Shown: piece after piece, positions 23,680 to 35,115 of the stretch
How the letters are laid out: the number at the start of each line of letters is the position of its first letter
Numbering within the stretch: position 1 is the first letter of the stretch
NCBI GenBank assembly: GCA_015143295.1
Contig: CM026554.1
Coordinates: forward strand, 53,504,627 to 53,568,626
DNA: 64,000 bases
Direction: 5' to 3'
Source: Tetracentron sinense
Lineage: Eukaryota; Streptophyta; Magnoliopsida; Trochodendrales; Trochodendraceae
Notes under the pieces: model-generated
Databases searched by the model: none
Told to the model about the DNA's origin: nothing
Seen by the model: only the letters and a program-made list of their open reading frames with translations
Position numbers and translations under genes: made by a program

Positions 23680-24428
23680 ACTCGAAATTTTCGTTTGAGA
23701 CACCAAGGTTAGCGAGAGTGAGAGTTGAACACACGACCTCAACAAACAAACGAGAAAAAGGTTGATTTTTAAGCTGTATGGTCTTGCTTGCTACACCAGA
23801 AAACGGCCAACGTACAAACGAAAAAAGTACTTGATTTTTTTAGCTGTATGGTCTTGAAACACAAGAAAACGGGCAGATCTAATAAACTCCGATTGGTTTG
23901 GACGGTAGCCAAGTGGGTGCCATTAGATTGTAAGGATCTTAAAAAAACGAGAAGGTGAGACTGTGAGTAGAGAAGAGGAGTTCACATGCTGAAAGGTTCT
24001 TATTATTTTAACTGTTATAGTACTGACGGATTAGACCTGAAAGGCATTTTCAGACATTCCTTCCCTTAAATTTTTAATAAAAAAAACAAAATATATAATT
24101 TAAAATTGATGATATATTATATTTTTCATTCCCTCTATCACCAGTAATCGCCAGCGCTTTTCCCTCCAACTGTAAAAAGCTGGTTTCTCTATCAATTCCT
24201 ATTTCCTATTTCTTCTGACAGGATCTTCTCTTGTCGTTAAAATCTAGTTGCTATTCTCCTCCTCTGGTTTGGCGTCTCCGCCCTGCCCAACCCCACCACC
24301 GTCATTTTACTATTATTTCCTTATTTTATTATTTATTTCTTTCATGAAAAGTACTTCAACTATTTTGATCATTATCGATGAAATGAGTTTTAAGATCATC
24401 GTGGATGAAATGAAAGCACTCATTCACT
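23680..24428. other. Intergenic DNA, nothing recognised
   Basis: Contains the word GCTGTATGGTCTTG twice (23773, 23844) and some CT-rich DNA. No gene or delimitable transposon. Confidence 0.4.
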
Positions 24429-24503
24429 GGTTCGGTTCCCATTCAGTCCTGAGAAACTAAAAATAGATCCATGGTTCGGTTCCCATTAAGCCCTGAGAAA
24501 CAA
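24429..24503 (+). repeat. 44 bp-period direct repeat
   Basis: GGTTCGGTTCCCATT(C/A)AG followed by CCTGAGAAAC occurs at 24429 and 24473. Confidence 0.8.
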
Positions 24504-24655
24504 AACAAAAAGTTGCATGAAAGATCATCCCCCCTCTTTGCCTCTTGCGTGAGTGGTTAGGGTAGGGTATGGCCGTCAGTTTGAAGAGCTCCTTTACCCA
24601 AGCTAACATTTACTGTTTTATCCTGTTAACATAGTTAAATGAATAACAACAGTTT

Positions 24656-24691
<36 letters not shown>

Positions 24692-24998
24692 TGACCTCTT
24701 TAAAAAACACACACATATTTATATAATTCATTTTTTAAAAATAAATCTTAAATACAGTTATGATGAATGCCTTACCCTTAATTAATTCTTACTTTAAACA
24801 TCCACCAACCATTTGTTTATTTAATTTTTTGGATGAGAGGGCGTTAATCTTACAATTTTTTTTTATGTAAGTAGTTGATGGAGGCCAAGAGTAAGATTGA
24901 TTGACAGTAGGCTAGCAACCCAACCGGTTGATGGGTTAAAGTTCCTATCAATGGAAGCCGTATCAAGTAGTGAGCAAATTTATGGCCGCACCTCATAT

Positions 24999-25046
<48 letters not shown>
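24656..25046. repeat. Simple repeats: poly-A and (TA)n
   Basis: A-rich run at about 24656-24690 and an A run leading into a (TA)n run at about 25000-25046. The intervening DNA is unremarkable. Confidence 0.85.
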
Positions 25047-25048
<2 letters not shown>

Positions 25049-26448
25049 TGATAGGCGTACTCGAGAAATCCATTTCATGGATCGATGAGGTAACCTTAGG
25101 GTTAGAAATGGATTTTTCAGGTAAGTTAACTAATTTCAAAAAAACAATCATTATTTAGCAAAACACACCCCACTGGCAAGTAGCAGCTGTATCTATTTAG
25201 ACTTGTTCTCGTCTTAGTGGTTGTTCTTTGGAGGGGAAAAGGAGGGTTGGCTAGTTGTAATATAAAGATCAAGCAAAGGATTTAGCAAGAGAAAAGATGG
25301 TTAGGGTTAATAGAAGAAAGATTTTACCTAGCCTCACTCTCCCTCAAATGCATTCCCTCCTTTCCTGTAATAATCCAAAGTTCAGATGAGCCACAAGCTA
25401 TGCTAATAGCCTATATGGCCATAATTCATTCTTTTTTTCCCTTATTAACCTGAGATGGCGAGTGAAAGAAGGGAGAGTACTTTCAAATAGGATTTTCGTT
25501 TTTCTCTGACTTGTACAACCCACACCCACAACACTTTAGTCTCTATCTACAACAGAGCCTAAACCCTCTCTTAAAGACCCTATAAAACCCTAGATCAGAC
25601 AAGTCCATGTGAACAAAACCTTGGTTTCCAAACCCTAACTAATATTAATACAAAATAATAAGTAAAATATCTCCATTTATATACAACACAACAATAAGTC
25701 TTACGTTAAAATCCAAGAAATGTTAAAAGAGCTGAAATAACAATTAAAAAATACCATAGAAGGAGGAACAGCTTCTGAGCGCCGCCAGTGTAATCATACA
25801 GAATGATAATCACGCAGGCCACAGCTCTCCAACTCCCCAAGAAAACAATAAAAACTCTTACAAATCCTTGCTTGAACATCCTGCTCTTTATTACATGTTA
25901 GCTGGGAGATATTTAGTTGCAGACCTTGAAAGAGAAATACTTTTCAAATTTACAGAAAGATGAGAATTTTTATTAAAAAAATTACCCCATATTTCAATTT
26001 TCTGTAAATTTTCAATCCACATCAATCAAACTCCTACCATCCAAAAACAACAACCCTCCACTTCTTCCAAAATTTAATCTTGGAAATAGGCAATTGCAAT
26101 TACTTTCCGATGCAGTTCTTAGCTGGCAGACCTAACCATCTTTCAAATTTTTCAATAAAAACTAAATATAATTCCATAAACAAAATATTTTAGAAAAATA
26201 AAGCAACCCCACCCACCTCGAGGAAGGTGATGAACGACAGCAAAATCATATAAATCATCCCATGCATGCACGGCTCAGAAACTCGAGAAAATTTAGGAAA
26301 AAAGATGGAAAAATTAAATATTTAAAAAAAAAAGATCACAACCCTCTAAAAAAAGGACGGTTGGCCCAGTAGAACATCCTAGTCGTTAGAATAGAATTCC
26401 TTTCGAATTTTGCGTTGCATGAATAAATCAATCACACATTTCTCTCTC
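25047..26448 (+). other. Upstream region of the ERF gene
   Basis: No transposon or gene is recognised in the 1.4 kb before the ERF TATA box. It is AT-rich with several poly-A tracts. I looked for auxin-response TGTCTC/GAGACA words and saw none that I would call with confidence. By position it should hold the proximal regulatory DNA of the ERF gene. Confidence 0.4.
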
Positions 26449-26456
26449 TATAAATA
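26449..26456 (+). promoter_or_regulatory. TATA box of the ERF gene
   Basis: TATAAATA follows a CT-rich stretch 98 bp upstream of the ATG, so transcription should start near 26480-26490, giving a 5' UTR of about 65-75 nt. Confidence 0.75.
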
Positions 26457-26553
26457 CCCACTCACCACCACTCATTCTCCAGGTGCAAGTCCTTAGTTGA
26501 AACTTGAATCCCAAATCCTTTTCCTCTGATTCTGTCTTGTTACTAAACCAGTA

Positions 26554-27705
26554 ATGGAAGAAGCAATGAGGCAACTAAACGGTCTGACCCAATCACCGGA
26601 ATCTGACGCCAAAGACCTCTGCACGGATCACCAGAAGAAGTGCAACAACAAAAGGTCCTTGAAAGACAGCGGAGGTACCGGAACTGGAACCATGCGTTAC
26701 CGGGGAGTTCGCCGGCGTCCATGGGGTCGATATGCTGCCGAGATAAGAGACCCTCAATCGAAGGAGAGACGTTGGCTGGGTACGTTTGACACGGCAGAGG
26801 AAGCAGCTTGTGCCTACGACTGTGCGGCTCGAGCCATGAGAGGTCTCAAGGCTCGAACCAACTTCGTGTACCCTACTTCACCTCCTCATCCTTCAAATGA
26901 TCACTTTCTTCCTCCGTTTAATTTTCCCAAACCCTCTCGTCCTTACGCTGCGTGTTCTGATTGGCAGTCTCTTCCGACTCCTCATTTTGGAAATTTTTCT
27001 GCGTCTACGCTTCGAAGTCCTTCCCAGAACTCGTATTTTCTTCGAGACTTTCGTAGCTCTTCTTCTAGCTCGCTTGAACCGCCTTTGTACGAACAGCTTC
27101 CCTACTATGGCAGTTCTGGTTCTGCTCCTTGTTCTTTCTCTTGTTGTTCTTTGTCGAATCCTTCTTGCACTGTTGCTCCGGATGTTAATGATCTTGGTGG
27201 GAAATCCTCTGATAGGTTATCTATAATGGGTTCTTCAGTTTACCTCCCGGTGATTGAAGATCATCAAACTTACACTTGTCCATCTATGGAAGCTTCGACT
27301 CCTACGAATGATTTGTTCTTTCCATCGGAGCCATCTGATTCCGGATTGTTACAGGAAATCATTCATGGGTTCTTCCCTAAATCTGGTTCCACTGAGAGTG
27401 ATTCATCGAAATGCCCGAAATACGGTAGAGAATCTATTGTTGCACCAGAGCCCCAAGTGTCTGTTGAACCCTCAATGGAAGATGTGACGAGAGAAATTGA
27501 AAACAATCATTTTGGCATGTACTTCGATTATCAAGGACTTCCCTCTCAATTTGAGTTTCTTAATGGTGGTTCGTATTCGCAGCCGATGTCGTCTTACAAT
27601 GAAGTTCCGGCAAACTTGCCTGTGGTGCCTGACGGCATGTTGGAGGATATTATACACTACCCAGAACTTCTCGATATCTTTGCTGCTAAGTTGCAGAACG
27701 CTTGA
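26554..27705 (+). CDS. AP2/ERF transcription factor, ESR2/DORNROSCHEN-LIKE type (ERF group VIIIb)
   Basis: Intronless gene for a 383-residue nuclear transcription factor. One AP2/ERF domain lies at about residues 48-106 ([54 protein letters not shown]). It has one AP2 repeat, and the Ala and Asp that mark ERFs rather than DREBs (AAEIRD, 61-66). The N-terminus [10 protein letters not shown] and the block [22 protein letters not shown] resemble Arabidopsis ESR2/DRNL (BOLITA) as I recall it. So does the C-terminal motif [14 protein letters not shown] (263-276), the ESR motif. Family knowledge: these factors act in cotyledon and lateral-organ founder cells, are linked to auxin, and promote shoot regeneration. 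The middle is Ser/Pro-rich (SSSSSS near 166-172); a second acidic amphipathic tail [19 protein letters not shown] ends the protein. The first ATG fits the family N-terminus. DRN/ESR1 is the closest alternative; I prefer ESR2. No defects seen. Confidence 0.93.
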   Translation: MEEAMRQLNGLTQSPESDAKDLCTDHQKKCNNKRSLKDSGGTGTGTMRYRGVRRRPWGRYAAEIRDPQSKERRWLGTFDTAEEAACAYDCAARAMRGLKARTNFVYPTSPPHPSNDHFLPPFNFPKPSRPYAACSDWQSLPTPHFGNFSASTLRSPSQNSYFLRDFRSSSSSSLEPPLYEQLPYYGSSGSAPCSFSCCSLSNPSCTVAPDVNDLGGKSSDRLSIMGSSVYLPVIEDHQTYTCPSMEASTPTNDLFFPSEPSDSGLLQEIIHGFFPKSGSTESDSSKCPKYGRESIVAPEPQVSVEPSMEDVTREIENNHFGMYFDYQGLPSQFEFLNGGSYSQPMSSYNEVPANLPVVPDGMLEDIIHYPELLDIFAAKLQNA

Positions 27706-30700
27706 GCTCAAGTACGTCCTGGAAGTTATAGTAGTTTAACAACTCTCTCTCTCTCTAAGAATGAAATGTACTGCACTAGTTTCTGAAAGATAGTTAAAAA
27801 TGATCTTTGCTTCTCTGTGTGGTCTTTTTGAATTCATGTGGTTAATGTAGTTGCGTGTAATTCAACTTTATGAAACTTTCTTCTTGATGAAATTGAGCTT
27901 TACAAGGATGAGGAATTTGTTCTTGTGCTTATGAAGTTGGATGTAACAGTAATTTCTTTTTTCATTTTTTTTAAATTTAACTTAATTTCTTTTATTGGAA
28001 TTAGGCTTTTCTTCTTTTGTAAACGGTTTCTTGCTTTCTTTCGAGCCCTAATCTTTATTTGGGTTATTTTCTCATGCAGGCTTTCTATCTATTTTCTTGA
28101 CCCTACTCGAATACACAATATACATAGAACCATACTTGTAGTTGTATACAAAGCTGTCTTAGTCTGTTTATTATTTTTGTTTTGTTAAGGGGAGGGAGAG
28201 TTTCTGGGGATCATAATCCCAAGGGATATCAGATTGAAACCCCCAAAAGGGTCTGCAAAATCTTCTTTAATCAATTGTAAACTGATTCGATTTTGATTCT
28301 TCTTTGAATTTTTTAGGTCGTTTGAGGTGACCTTTGGAGTACGTAGACTTTATGGCCAATCCCATATCTTAGCTGTCCTTTTCTCTTGAGAATTCCATGT
28401 ACTGTATTACGGATACCAACCAGCTGATTTTGTTTTATCTGATTTCAAGTATAAATAATTTTTTGGGAAAAGTAATCTGTGGGGGTACCCTTCCAGCTTT
28501 ACGCCTTTACCTGTCGTTTGGTAAAGTCTTAGAGAGCTCAAACGTCAAATTATGAGTTAGAATTTCAATTCCCTGGAATAAATTATGAGTTAGAATTTCA
28601 ATTCCCTGGAAATAATTTCATGTGGAAACTTAAATAATTGGAATTGTAACATCTGATGATTCTGGTCTTATGCCAAAAAAATCAGTTCCTGGTAATGGAA
28701 ATGGTTTCGGTTATGTTTGTTGAACCATGCATAGAATAACTCATAACATTGGCAGTTTGTTAAGCTTCGAGGCCTCAAGAGAAGAGACCATAATGGGAAA
28801 ATTTGTTGTTGGTCTTGCATAAAACTAATCTCGGGCAAGAACAGCTAAAAGCATTAATTCCTTAGTTAATATTTCAAATCAAGCACAAAATTGATAGAAA
28901 TTTTTTAATAGATTGGATTATTTACGAGATAATATGATAGATTTTATGGAGTAAACCAACCTAATCCAATCATCTAATATTGTGATGAGATACACTTGAA
29001 TGATGTAGTCTATCTCACTCACTTTCACTCACTTCGTTACAATACTCTTCTATTCTTTAAGGCTGTATTCTTTTCATGGAACTCTAAAGCTCCTGGAACT
29101 TCAAAGTTCTTAGAACATCAAATATCCGAATTTTGAATTTCCTAAAAGATTTGTAGTTATGTTATTTTCGACGTCAGTCTTTGTGACTAAATTCATGGAA
29201 CTTTACAAGTTTGTTGATCTTTTGACATAAAACTTTGGGGTTAGAAATTTAACATTTAAAACTCATTAATGTTTAATTTCTTAATTGCACTTGTAATATC
29301 ATAAAATATAATTTAATTCTTTTTATTTTTTTAATATATGATGTGAATATAATTAGGTTTTTTTAATGATTTAAGGTATTCATATCATTACTTTGTAATA
29401 TTCTCGTATCATTCGATAATGTTCTTCGAGTCATTTGAAATTATGTCAAACTTAAGTAAAAGCTAATAATATACTTAATATCATTAATACCTATTAATAC
29501 CTATGAAGCATGTGAGAAAGAAGTAGTGTATTTAGAGAGGCTCTTTTTTTTTTTTTTTTTTACTGGGCTCTAGCTCAATTAATCACTTAAACGGAACTTT
29601 AAAATCTCTTCTAGTTAATATCGGGAGAATTTTTAGCTTGAATTTGATTACGATGAGCAATAATATATAATTATCATTTGAATGCATAATTTGATTAGGA
29701 TAATCTCTAAAGTAATTCACTTCGAGGATGAGTCATGACTCATGGGGGTACAGAAGATCGTTTTTGCTGTCTCATGTAGGTCTGAAGCTGGTTCATGGAG
29801 ACGACAACTAGTCTCATTGGCTTAATGCAGTTCTGATTTTGTATTCTCTGTTAGAAGAATAGCCTTCTGTTTGTCATACCTATTAGCTATTGGGGATCTC
29901 CTTGATAAAATATATATATTTTTTTTTTGAAAAACATGGCTTGCATCTTTACGTGTGCTTACTAAAAATAAAACTTGAACTGCATATTTCGAGGGCTCTA
30001 AGTAACCAAAGTGAGAGCGAGAGCGTGAGAACGTCAAATTTTAATTTAGGATAGAGTTGAGTGTGCCTCCGGTCTCACGTCAAATTTCAATTTAGGATAG
30101 AGTTGAGTATGCCTCCGGAGCACCGGTATATTTATGTGGTATATATATGTGTATATGAACTTGAAAATTACTTCGAGATGCAAATATATCTTGTATATTT
30201 TCTAAATTATAAGAAATAATTGATAAAATCAATGTAGTCACAAAACATAAAATGATTATTGATATATTCAATGTATAATTCTAAATTCAATTACAATATC
30301 ACCCATGATTAACAAATCTTATATGAATCTTCTACCCTCACTAAACATGAAAAAACTGATAAAAAATAAATTTTACACAAAAACCATACTCTTTTAAGTG
30401 AGAACGGGGTTTACAAAAGTTGAAATCGAGTTCTCGAGGTGAGATCGGGGTTTGATAACATGAGTGAGGTTTGAGAGTGGGAGCGAGTAGCAAGTTAGGA
30501 GGTTTGGGTTACTAAGGTGGACTCGCTTTCACCCATCTTCAACCTCAAAGCCCAAGCCCGGTCTATCATGAGCTAAATGATGATATTTGAGAAAAAATAA
30601 GCATCTACTGGACTTTCTTGGTAAGACTTTATAGTTTATGGTGTTCTCATAATATTAAATATTGTTTGTTTTAATGAAAAAAAATTATTGGATTGACTGA

Positions 30701-31192
30701 TAGTAGGGCTAGAATTCTTCTTAAGCCTAAATTATAAAGGTGATTATTGTAATTTACTTTATCCAGCAACAGTTATAGAGGTTTAATTACTGATTTGAAT
30801 ATTATATAAATGATTCTAAATGAAAAAATTCGGTTAATCGTTGTATTTACGGATGGGTGGAGTTGAATCTATCAATTGATGGGTCCGGGTCCTATGATCT
30901 CAAGTTCTTAGTTCTGACTAGTCATTTTTAACTTGAAACCACCGACGTTTTTGCACTACTCAGTTTGGGCTTTTCAAACAGGCCCTAAGGAAATTAGAAA
31001 TAATTAATGACCCCAGAAAAAGGCACATACAAAGTGACTGGCATAGTCGTGTCAACAGGACATTTCCAGGCAATCAGGCCCATCAAATGGTGGTCCATAA
31101 ATGGGACGGTCCAGCAGCAGCTACATATGGCTGTATGGCATTTTCACCTTTATATTAGTCAGCAGATTTAATAAAGTAAAGATAGTTTGATC
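27706..31192. other. ERF gene downstream region and intergenic DNA
   Basis: Contains the ERF 3' UTR (to about 27.9 kb), a 33 bp tandem pair at 28547-28612 (AAATTATGAGTTAGAATTTC), a 46 bp pair at 30031-30118 (ACGTCAAATTT(T/C)AATTTAGG), and a poly-T tract near 29548. A fragment of the 11567 element end is at about 29062. An 87-codon T-rich frame at 27925 is not gene-like. No further gene. Confidence 0.5.
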
Positions 31193-31659
31193 TAATGTTA
31201 CCTGGTTTCTCAATTCGAATTCGAGTTTACGGTTCACACTTCGCCACTCTAGAGTGAACCTAGTTTGCTAAGGGTAGATGAGATAATTTATTTTTCGGTT
31301 CGTTTATGTTCTTTAGTTTGGTTCACTAGCTTAGTTCGTTACTTAAACATGTAAAATAAACATATGTTTTATATAATATTATAAAAAAATATATATCTTA
31401 AGTATGTAGATAATAAATTACAAATACTTATTAAAAAAATAATAATAAAATAATATTTTTTTATGAACAGTTTGTGAGCTCAAAATTATAAATTTGCCGA
31501 ATATAAAGAAAAATATCGATTGATTTGAATAAAAAAATTGACAAATCAAGATTGTTTTGAAACCATTATATGATTCACTCAATTTCACAAACCAATCCGA
31601 GCCACGAACTTGTTCAGGTTCGCAGTTCACTATGGCATGTAGTGAAATTGGTAACCTAA
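31193..31659. mobile_element. Non-autonomous hAT element, 467 bp, perfect 8 bp TSD
   Basis: Starts TAATGTTACCTGGTT and ends GAAATTGGTAACCTAA. GTTTGATC is repeated exactly on both sides (31185-31192, 31660-31667), the hAT target duplication. The interior has TTCGGTTCG(T/C)TTA words and no protein. It is about 80 percent similar to the element at 40846. Confidence 0.85.
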
Positions 31660-31798
31660 GTTTGATCTTTTCAAAATAGCGGACCAAGAGAAAAATGTGA
31701 TTTCTTATAGTTCTCATCTCCTCATTTAATATTTGTTCCCGGCAAAATATAAAACTATCCTTGTTTTTAAGAGTATATTATTATTCAACACATGAGCA

Positions 31799-32062
31799 AT
31801 AGTTACCTCCACGGACCGCTCCTCGCTCTCACAAAGCCGCCCCTTCAACTGCCATAAACGGGATAAATTTTGTTAAACTTGTGGTTAAATTTTTTTAATT
31901 TATTTTTCTAAAAACTAAGGGTAGATGTGTGAACCCTGAGGGTGAGTAAATCTTAACCACAATTAAAATGAGTTAAAAATGGGACACAGGGCCAAAAAAA
32001 AAAAAAAAAAGGAACGGAGACGCCCCTCCTCGAGTAACCAACCAAGGAGGTGATTATTTTCC
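31799..32062. mobile_element. Fold-back MITE with family F core
   Basis: Ends in AGTTACCTCC / GGAGGTGATTATTTTCC. The core has CTAAAAACTAAGGGTAG, AATCTTAACCACAATTAA and GGGACACAGGGCC before a poly-A run. Related to 17219-17466. Confidence 0.6.
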
Positions 32063-32609
32063 TCAATACATAAGGGGAAAGAAGACTAACCAAGTGTAAC
32101 TTTTTGGTAAGGGCCACATCTTAGAAAATATTTGGTTTTTTTCTCTTGGGCCCTTTTGATTCAGTTAAAGCCTCGTTCGGTTTGAATTCTTTTAGCCACA
32201 ATCAATTGTGACGAGAATTGAATTTATTGAGATGAAAATTGATTGTACATGAGGCTAAGTAACAACCGATTCCTTCTTGTGTTTCAGAGTGAGTTTTCTT
32301 ACTACTAAATACCCACAGTTTGTTGTACCTGTGGCGCACTATCATCAGGGGTACGCAAGATCTGTGTGCCAACTACTATTCTCCATATATATTGGGTTAA
32401 GAGAGGTTTGAGCAGCAAAAGTCGTTATAGTGGGACGTTAATGGAGTTGTGATTAGAGAGGGAGAGGAATGGGATGCTCTGCACAAAACTGTGCATAGGA
32501 TCTATTAGTTTATGGACTTCAGGCCCATAAATTCAATAGAAACAATTGGATGGAGTATTTCTGCAAGGAAAATGGTAAACTGATCATATGACATTTGAAT
32601 CCGAGTGTT
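32063..32609. other. Intergenic DNA, nothing recognised
   Basis: 32169-32250 contains AATCAATTGTGACGAG and GAATTGAATTTATTGAG, probably a worn fold-back element. No gene. Confidence 0.4.
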
Positions 32610-33058
32610 GGTACCTTAGTGGCTACCTTAGGTCTGGCTTGGCTGTGTGTGTTAGTTACATGATAACCTTTCACCAAAAACAACCATATGTTATAAAAAA
32701 AAACAACCATATGTTTCTGCGTGTGTTAGGGTGTTACTGTCCCGGGTTTAGTCTCACCTCAGTTGGGAACAAGACTTCGTAGGGGTGTATAAGGGACCAT
32801 CAACCTTCCTTTTTTTTGGTTAAAAGAGGTAATCTAAAAACACACACATCAGACCTAAGGTAACCACTGCCTAGGGTGCCATATAAGGGTAAACCCATAC
32901 AACCACTCCAAAAGGGATCAACCCTCCTTAAGTCAGGCTCTTTTGGAGTGGTTGCTTAGAATTACCTTTATAGCACCTTAGCGGCTACCTTAGGTCTGGC
33001 TGTGTGAGTTTAGTGTGCGTGTTAGTTACATGATCACCTTTCACCTAAAAAAAAAAAA
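32610..33058. repeat. SINE-like repeat family: one direct copy and an inverted pair
   Basis: Copy a (32610-32680) and copy c (32936-33058) carry GCGGCTACCTTAGGTCTGGC (or a close variant), then GTTAGTTACATGATCACC and TTTCACC. Copy c ends in a poly-A run. Copy b (32815-32915) is in the opposite orientation (CAGACCTAAGGTAACCACTG), so b and c form an inverted pair joined by CCACTCCAAAAG / CTTTTGGAGTGG. Fragments occur at 4367 and 18656. The poly-A tail suggests a retroposon, but no A/B boxes were recognised. Confidence 0.6.
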
Positions 33059-33742
33059 GAGTGCTGGTACGATGAATAAATTGAGAGGGAAAAATCAAAG
33101 TTATGACTCAGGAAAATCCAAGGAAATGTCACACCTGCAGACATGATCAATTGATCATTAGATGAATGCCCATGTTGCAGACCTGATACACATAAACCTT
33201 GACCAGATTTTAATGGTTTTAAGTTTCTAAATGCTTGGATTTATCAAGTAATCTTGGGGACGCAGAAAAATACAGCAAGAAAGAAAAGCATTTGGAATAA
33301 TAATACCTCTCATAGCAGGTCTGAACCTGTCGCCAATGGGTTCATTAAGGCAGTTAGATTGCAGACGAGTTAGATTGTACGGATCAGTACAAAACCAAGA
33401 ACATGAATAAGAATGGTAAGATCTAAAAATAAAGTTAGATATGCTTTTAATTTTCTTTTTGTAAAGAAAATGTTAGGGGTGATCTAAGGCCTCTTATAGC
33501 AGAACATCTACATTTTAAGGATTCTTTAGAAATTCATCTCAAAGAGAATCAAGTGCTTTACAAGATAGCAATTTTTTTGGGTATCTGCGGTTTGTTCCTA
33601 CTCTTTATTCTGTATATTTCATGAATATGCAATCCATAGCTCTCATCCCAATAACTTATTAAGCAGATGCAGAGCATAGGGCTATGTCTATCTCAGCATG
33701 TGAGATTACTTCAAGTGAAAGCAATTTTTGGTGAAAATAACC
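33059..33742. other. Intergenic DNA, nothing recognised
   Basis: No gene, RNA or delimitable element seen. Confidence 0.4.
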
Positions 33743-34207
33743 TGCAAATATCTAACAACAAACACACAAGAACATACAAGATATACATGGTTCACCCGAT
33801 ATGGACTATGTTCAGGGAGAGATCACCTTCTTCACTAAATAAAAGTAAGAGAATACAATATCATTCTCTCACAGCCTCTCAAACATAGTTCTCTCTCTCT
33901 CTCTCTCTCTCTGTGGAAAGTTTGGAGTGCCTTAGAAACCCTAAACCCTAAACCCAAAAGTATCTTGTATACCTGGTTTGAAACTAATTAGAGTTCTCGA
34001 AATTCTAATTCTGACTCTATGAACTCGCTCGAGTGAACTCATTCTCGCTCGAGCAAGTTGGCTATGGGATTTCAAACAATTGCTCAGTCGAAACTCTGAG
34101 CTTCTAGAATTACTCTTAGCCTCGTGAATTAGGATCTCACTCGAGCCAACACAGGCTTGCTCGAGCCAACTTGTCTACAGCATAATGCAAGACAAATGCA
34201 CAACACT
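33743..34207 (-). mobile_element. LTR-like remnant (probable solo LTR)
   Basis: Read on the minus strand it starts TGTTGTGCATTTG and ends GATATTTGCA. It has GCTCGAGC-rich DNA, a TTTAGGGTTTAGGG stretch and a GTGAACCATGTATATC block, resembling the solo LTR at 42054. No matching 5 bp target duplication was found, so the boundaries are tentative. A CT microsatellite lies at 33890-33912. Confidence 0.45.
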
Positions 34208-35115
34208 AGTCTTTCCATAAGCTACAGGTTTTGTACTATCATAACCCACTTAATATCCCCCATTGCAGCTATTCTGCTGTTCAAGGTTCGAAATTGAAAC
34301 TGTCATGAAGGTGATGGAATACTAGTCTGGTATTCTCAACGTGAGAAAATGCATATTAAAAAGTTTAGTTTTGTATGGTGCTTTTGTGTTTTGATCTATG
34401 GTATTGATTATATTACAAGGTTTAGGTAGGTTTCAGATTGGGTAAATGCAATATGAATTGTTGAATAACAGTAGAAATGACATTTTCTTCTGTGGAAGAG
34501 ATCCCTACTGAATAAGAAACCAATATTAGTAGCAAACCAATTGTATTTAGATCCCAATACTCAGTTGGTATGAATTCCTATATGAATCTGAGATAGAGCT
34601 CCTAAATAATGGACTGGTGGAACTAGAGCTAGGTCTTGTTCAACTTTATATTAGAAATAGCAATTAATTGACCAGCAAGGCTAGCAATGGTATTAATACA
34701 GAGAAATTTGAACATGAAAAGTATATTGAAGATAAATCTGTCCAAAGCAGTCAGATTAAAGAACACTGACATAGATCATAAACAAGAAAGAAACCTCATT
34801 TGAGCTGCAACAAGAGGGAACAATGGCATATAGACATAATACTTTTACATATAAAACTAACCATTTGGGTCCCACATTTGATCATTTAGAAATCTAAGGT
34901 CTTATCCAGTTTCACAATTTCAAATCTCCAGAGAGATTTTCTCTCATTTCCTGAAAATCTAATAGTTTATTACGATAGAGTACATCAACAATGCAAAATG
35001 GGATCTAATTTTTTAAACTTACACCGCATTTCACGATAAAGAGAAAAAAAAAGATACAATATGGATTTACCTATCCATGTTACGAATTCCAATCCTAAGA
35101 CTAGACCAAAATCAA

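Noticed and set aside
26897-27739. Several 77-109 residue frames within the ERF gene
   Set aside because: They overlap the 383-residue ERF frame out of phase, are hydrophobic translations of T-rich codons, and have no recognisable domain.
27925-28188. 87-residue hydrophobic frame downstream of the ERF gene
   Set aside because: Made of T-rich codons with no domain or conserved feature; probably chance in 3' flanking DNA.
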